From contig JBDKJS010000113.1 in the NCBI GenBank assembly GCA_039806065.1, forward strand, positions 1 to 6,026: a DNA stretch of 6,026 bases, read 5' to 3'. Origin of the DNA: JBDKJS01 sp039806065. Its GTDB lineage: Bacteria; Bacteroidota; Bacteroidia; AKYH767-A; 2013-40CM-41-45. The position numbers were made by a program, and so were the translations under genes. The number at the start of each line of letters is the position of its first letter. The first letter of the stretch is position 1. Under the pieces are notes generated by a model. That model was given only the letters and a program-made list of their open reading frames with translations. It ran no database searches and had not been told where the DNA came from. This document shows positions 5,743 to 6,026 of this stretch, piece by piece.

Positions 5743-6026
5743 TGCTCTCTTCCGTGCTTACTAAAAGCTAATGGGTTGGCATTAATTTCATCATATTGTT
5801 TCCTTCTTCTATAAATGTCTATCGCTGAGTAAATGGCGCTTCGAAAAGAACTTTCATCAGCCACATTTTTTCCTGCTAAGTCATAAGCTGTGCCGTGATC
5901 TGGTGACGTCCTTATGATAGGCAAACCAGCAGTGTAATTTACCCCGTGACCAAAATTCATTGCCTTGAATGGAATTAATCCTTGGTCATGGTACATGGCA
6001 AGTATTCCATCAAATTTATTGTATTG
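5739..6026 (-). CDS. pdxA: 4-hydroxythreonine-4-phosphate dehydrogenase, C-terminal part (gene truncated by right edge)
   Basis: PdxA oxidises 4-phosphooxy-threonine with NAD(P)+ in the DXP-dependent route to pyridoxal 5'-phosphate and works as a metal-dependent cytoplasmic dimer. The window holds 95 codons and the TAG stop. The reading frame continues unbroken to the right edge, so the ATG at 5996-5994 is an internal methionine in the conserved LAMYHDQG segment, not the start. His13 of the visible part (YHDQG) corresponds to the third metal-binding histidine of E. coli PdxA (His266). Lys21, Asn30 and Arg39 keep the 8-, 9- and 9-residue spacing of the substrate-binding Lys274, Asn283 and Arg292. 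The block GLPIIRTSPDHGTAYDLAGK is strongly family specific. The missing part should be roughly 240-270 residues to the right. The tail ends SKHGREH, and the last bases overlap the FkbM gene. Confidence 0.95.
   Translation of the reverse strand, partial: QYNKFDGILAMYHDQGLIPFKAMNFGHGVNYTAGLPIIRTSPDHGTAYDLAGKNVADESSFRSAIYSAIDIYRRRKQYDEINANPLAFSKHGREH

Noticed and set aside
5739..5996. Short complete gene of 85 codons starting at the ATG at 5996
   Set aside because: The frame continues upstream to the window edge with PdxA-like residues, so the methionine is internal and this is only the end of pdxA.
1..6026. Novel defence or mobile system
   Set aside because: All six genes belong to recognisable housekeeping, surface-protein or methyltransferase families. 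No transposase, integrase, toxin-antitoxin, CRISPR or long repeat signature was seen on either strand.

Overview
This 6,026-base window is AT-rich and almost completely coding. It looks like chromosomal sequence from a member of the Bacteroidota. Three observations support this. Two genes encode secreted proteins of the type IX secretion system (T9SS) world: one has a complete C-terminal sorting domain, the other is an N-terminal fragment of an FG-GAP/VCBS surface protein. TAnnTTTG-type -7 promoter boxes lie upstream of several genes. None of the starts has a clear Shine-Dalgarno sequence. The order or genus cannot be fixed from the sequence alone.

Layout, left to right: (1) 2-976, minus, 5' part of a gene for a secreted FG-GAP/VCBS repeat protein that runs off the left edge; (2) 1036-1527, plus, YajQ-family nucleotide-binding protein; (3) 1529-2347, minus, small secreted protein with a T9SS type A sorting domain; (4) 2447-4876, minus, pheT, the phenylalanine-tRNA ligase beta subunit; (5) 4978-5742, plus, FkbM-family methyltransferase starting at GTG; (6) 5739-6026, minus, 3' part of pdxA (vitamin B6 biosynthesis), running off the right edge. 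No gene-free stretch exceeds about 101 bases. No tRNA, rRNA, CRISPR array, insertion sequence or long repeat was seen.

The genes do not form an obvious pathway. Strands alternate, so nearly every gene is probably its own transcription unit. The only co-directional neighbours, pheT and the T9SS protein gene, are separated by 99 bases containing a promoter-like site. The window therefore mixes housekeeping functions (translation, pyridoxal phosphate synthesis, a YajQ protein) with cell-surface cargo and one methyltransferase of unknown substrate.

No new multi-gene system was found. The points most worth a second look are architectural. Both convergent gene pairs have practically no space between their stop codons (1 base apart, and a 4-base overlap); at the second, an 8-bp perfect inverted repeat ends exactly on the shared stops. 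Three starts have a promoter-like -7 box only 3-4 bases upstream, which suggests leaderless or nearly leaderless mRNAs.
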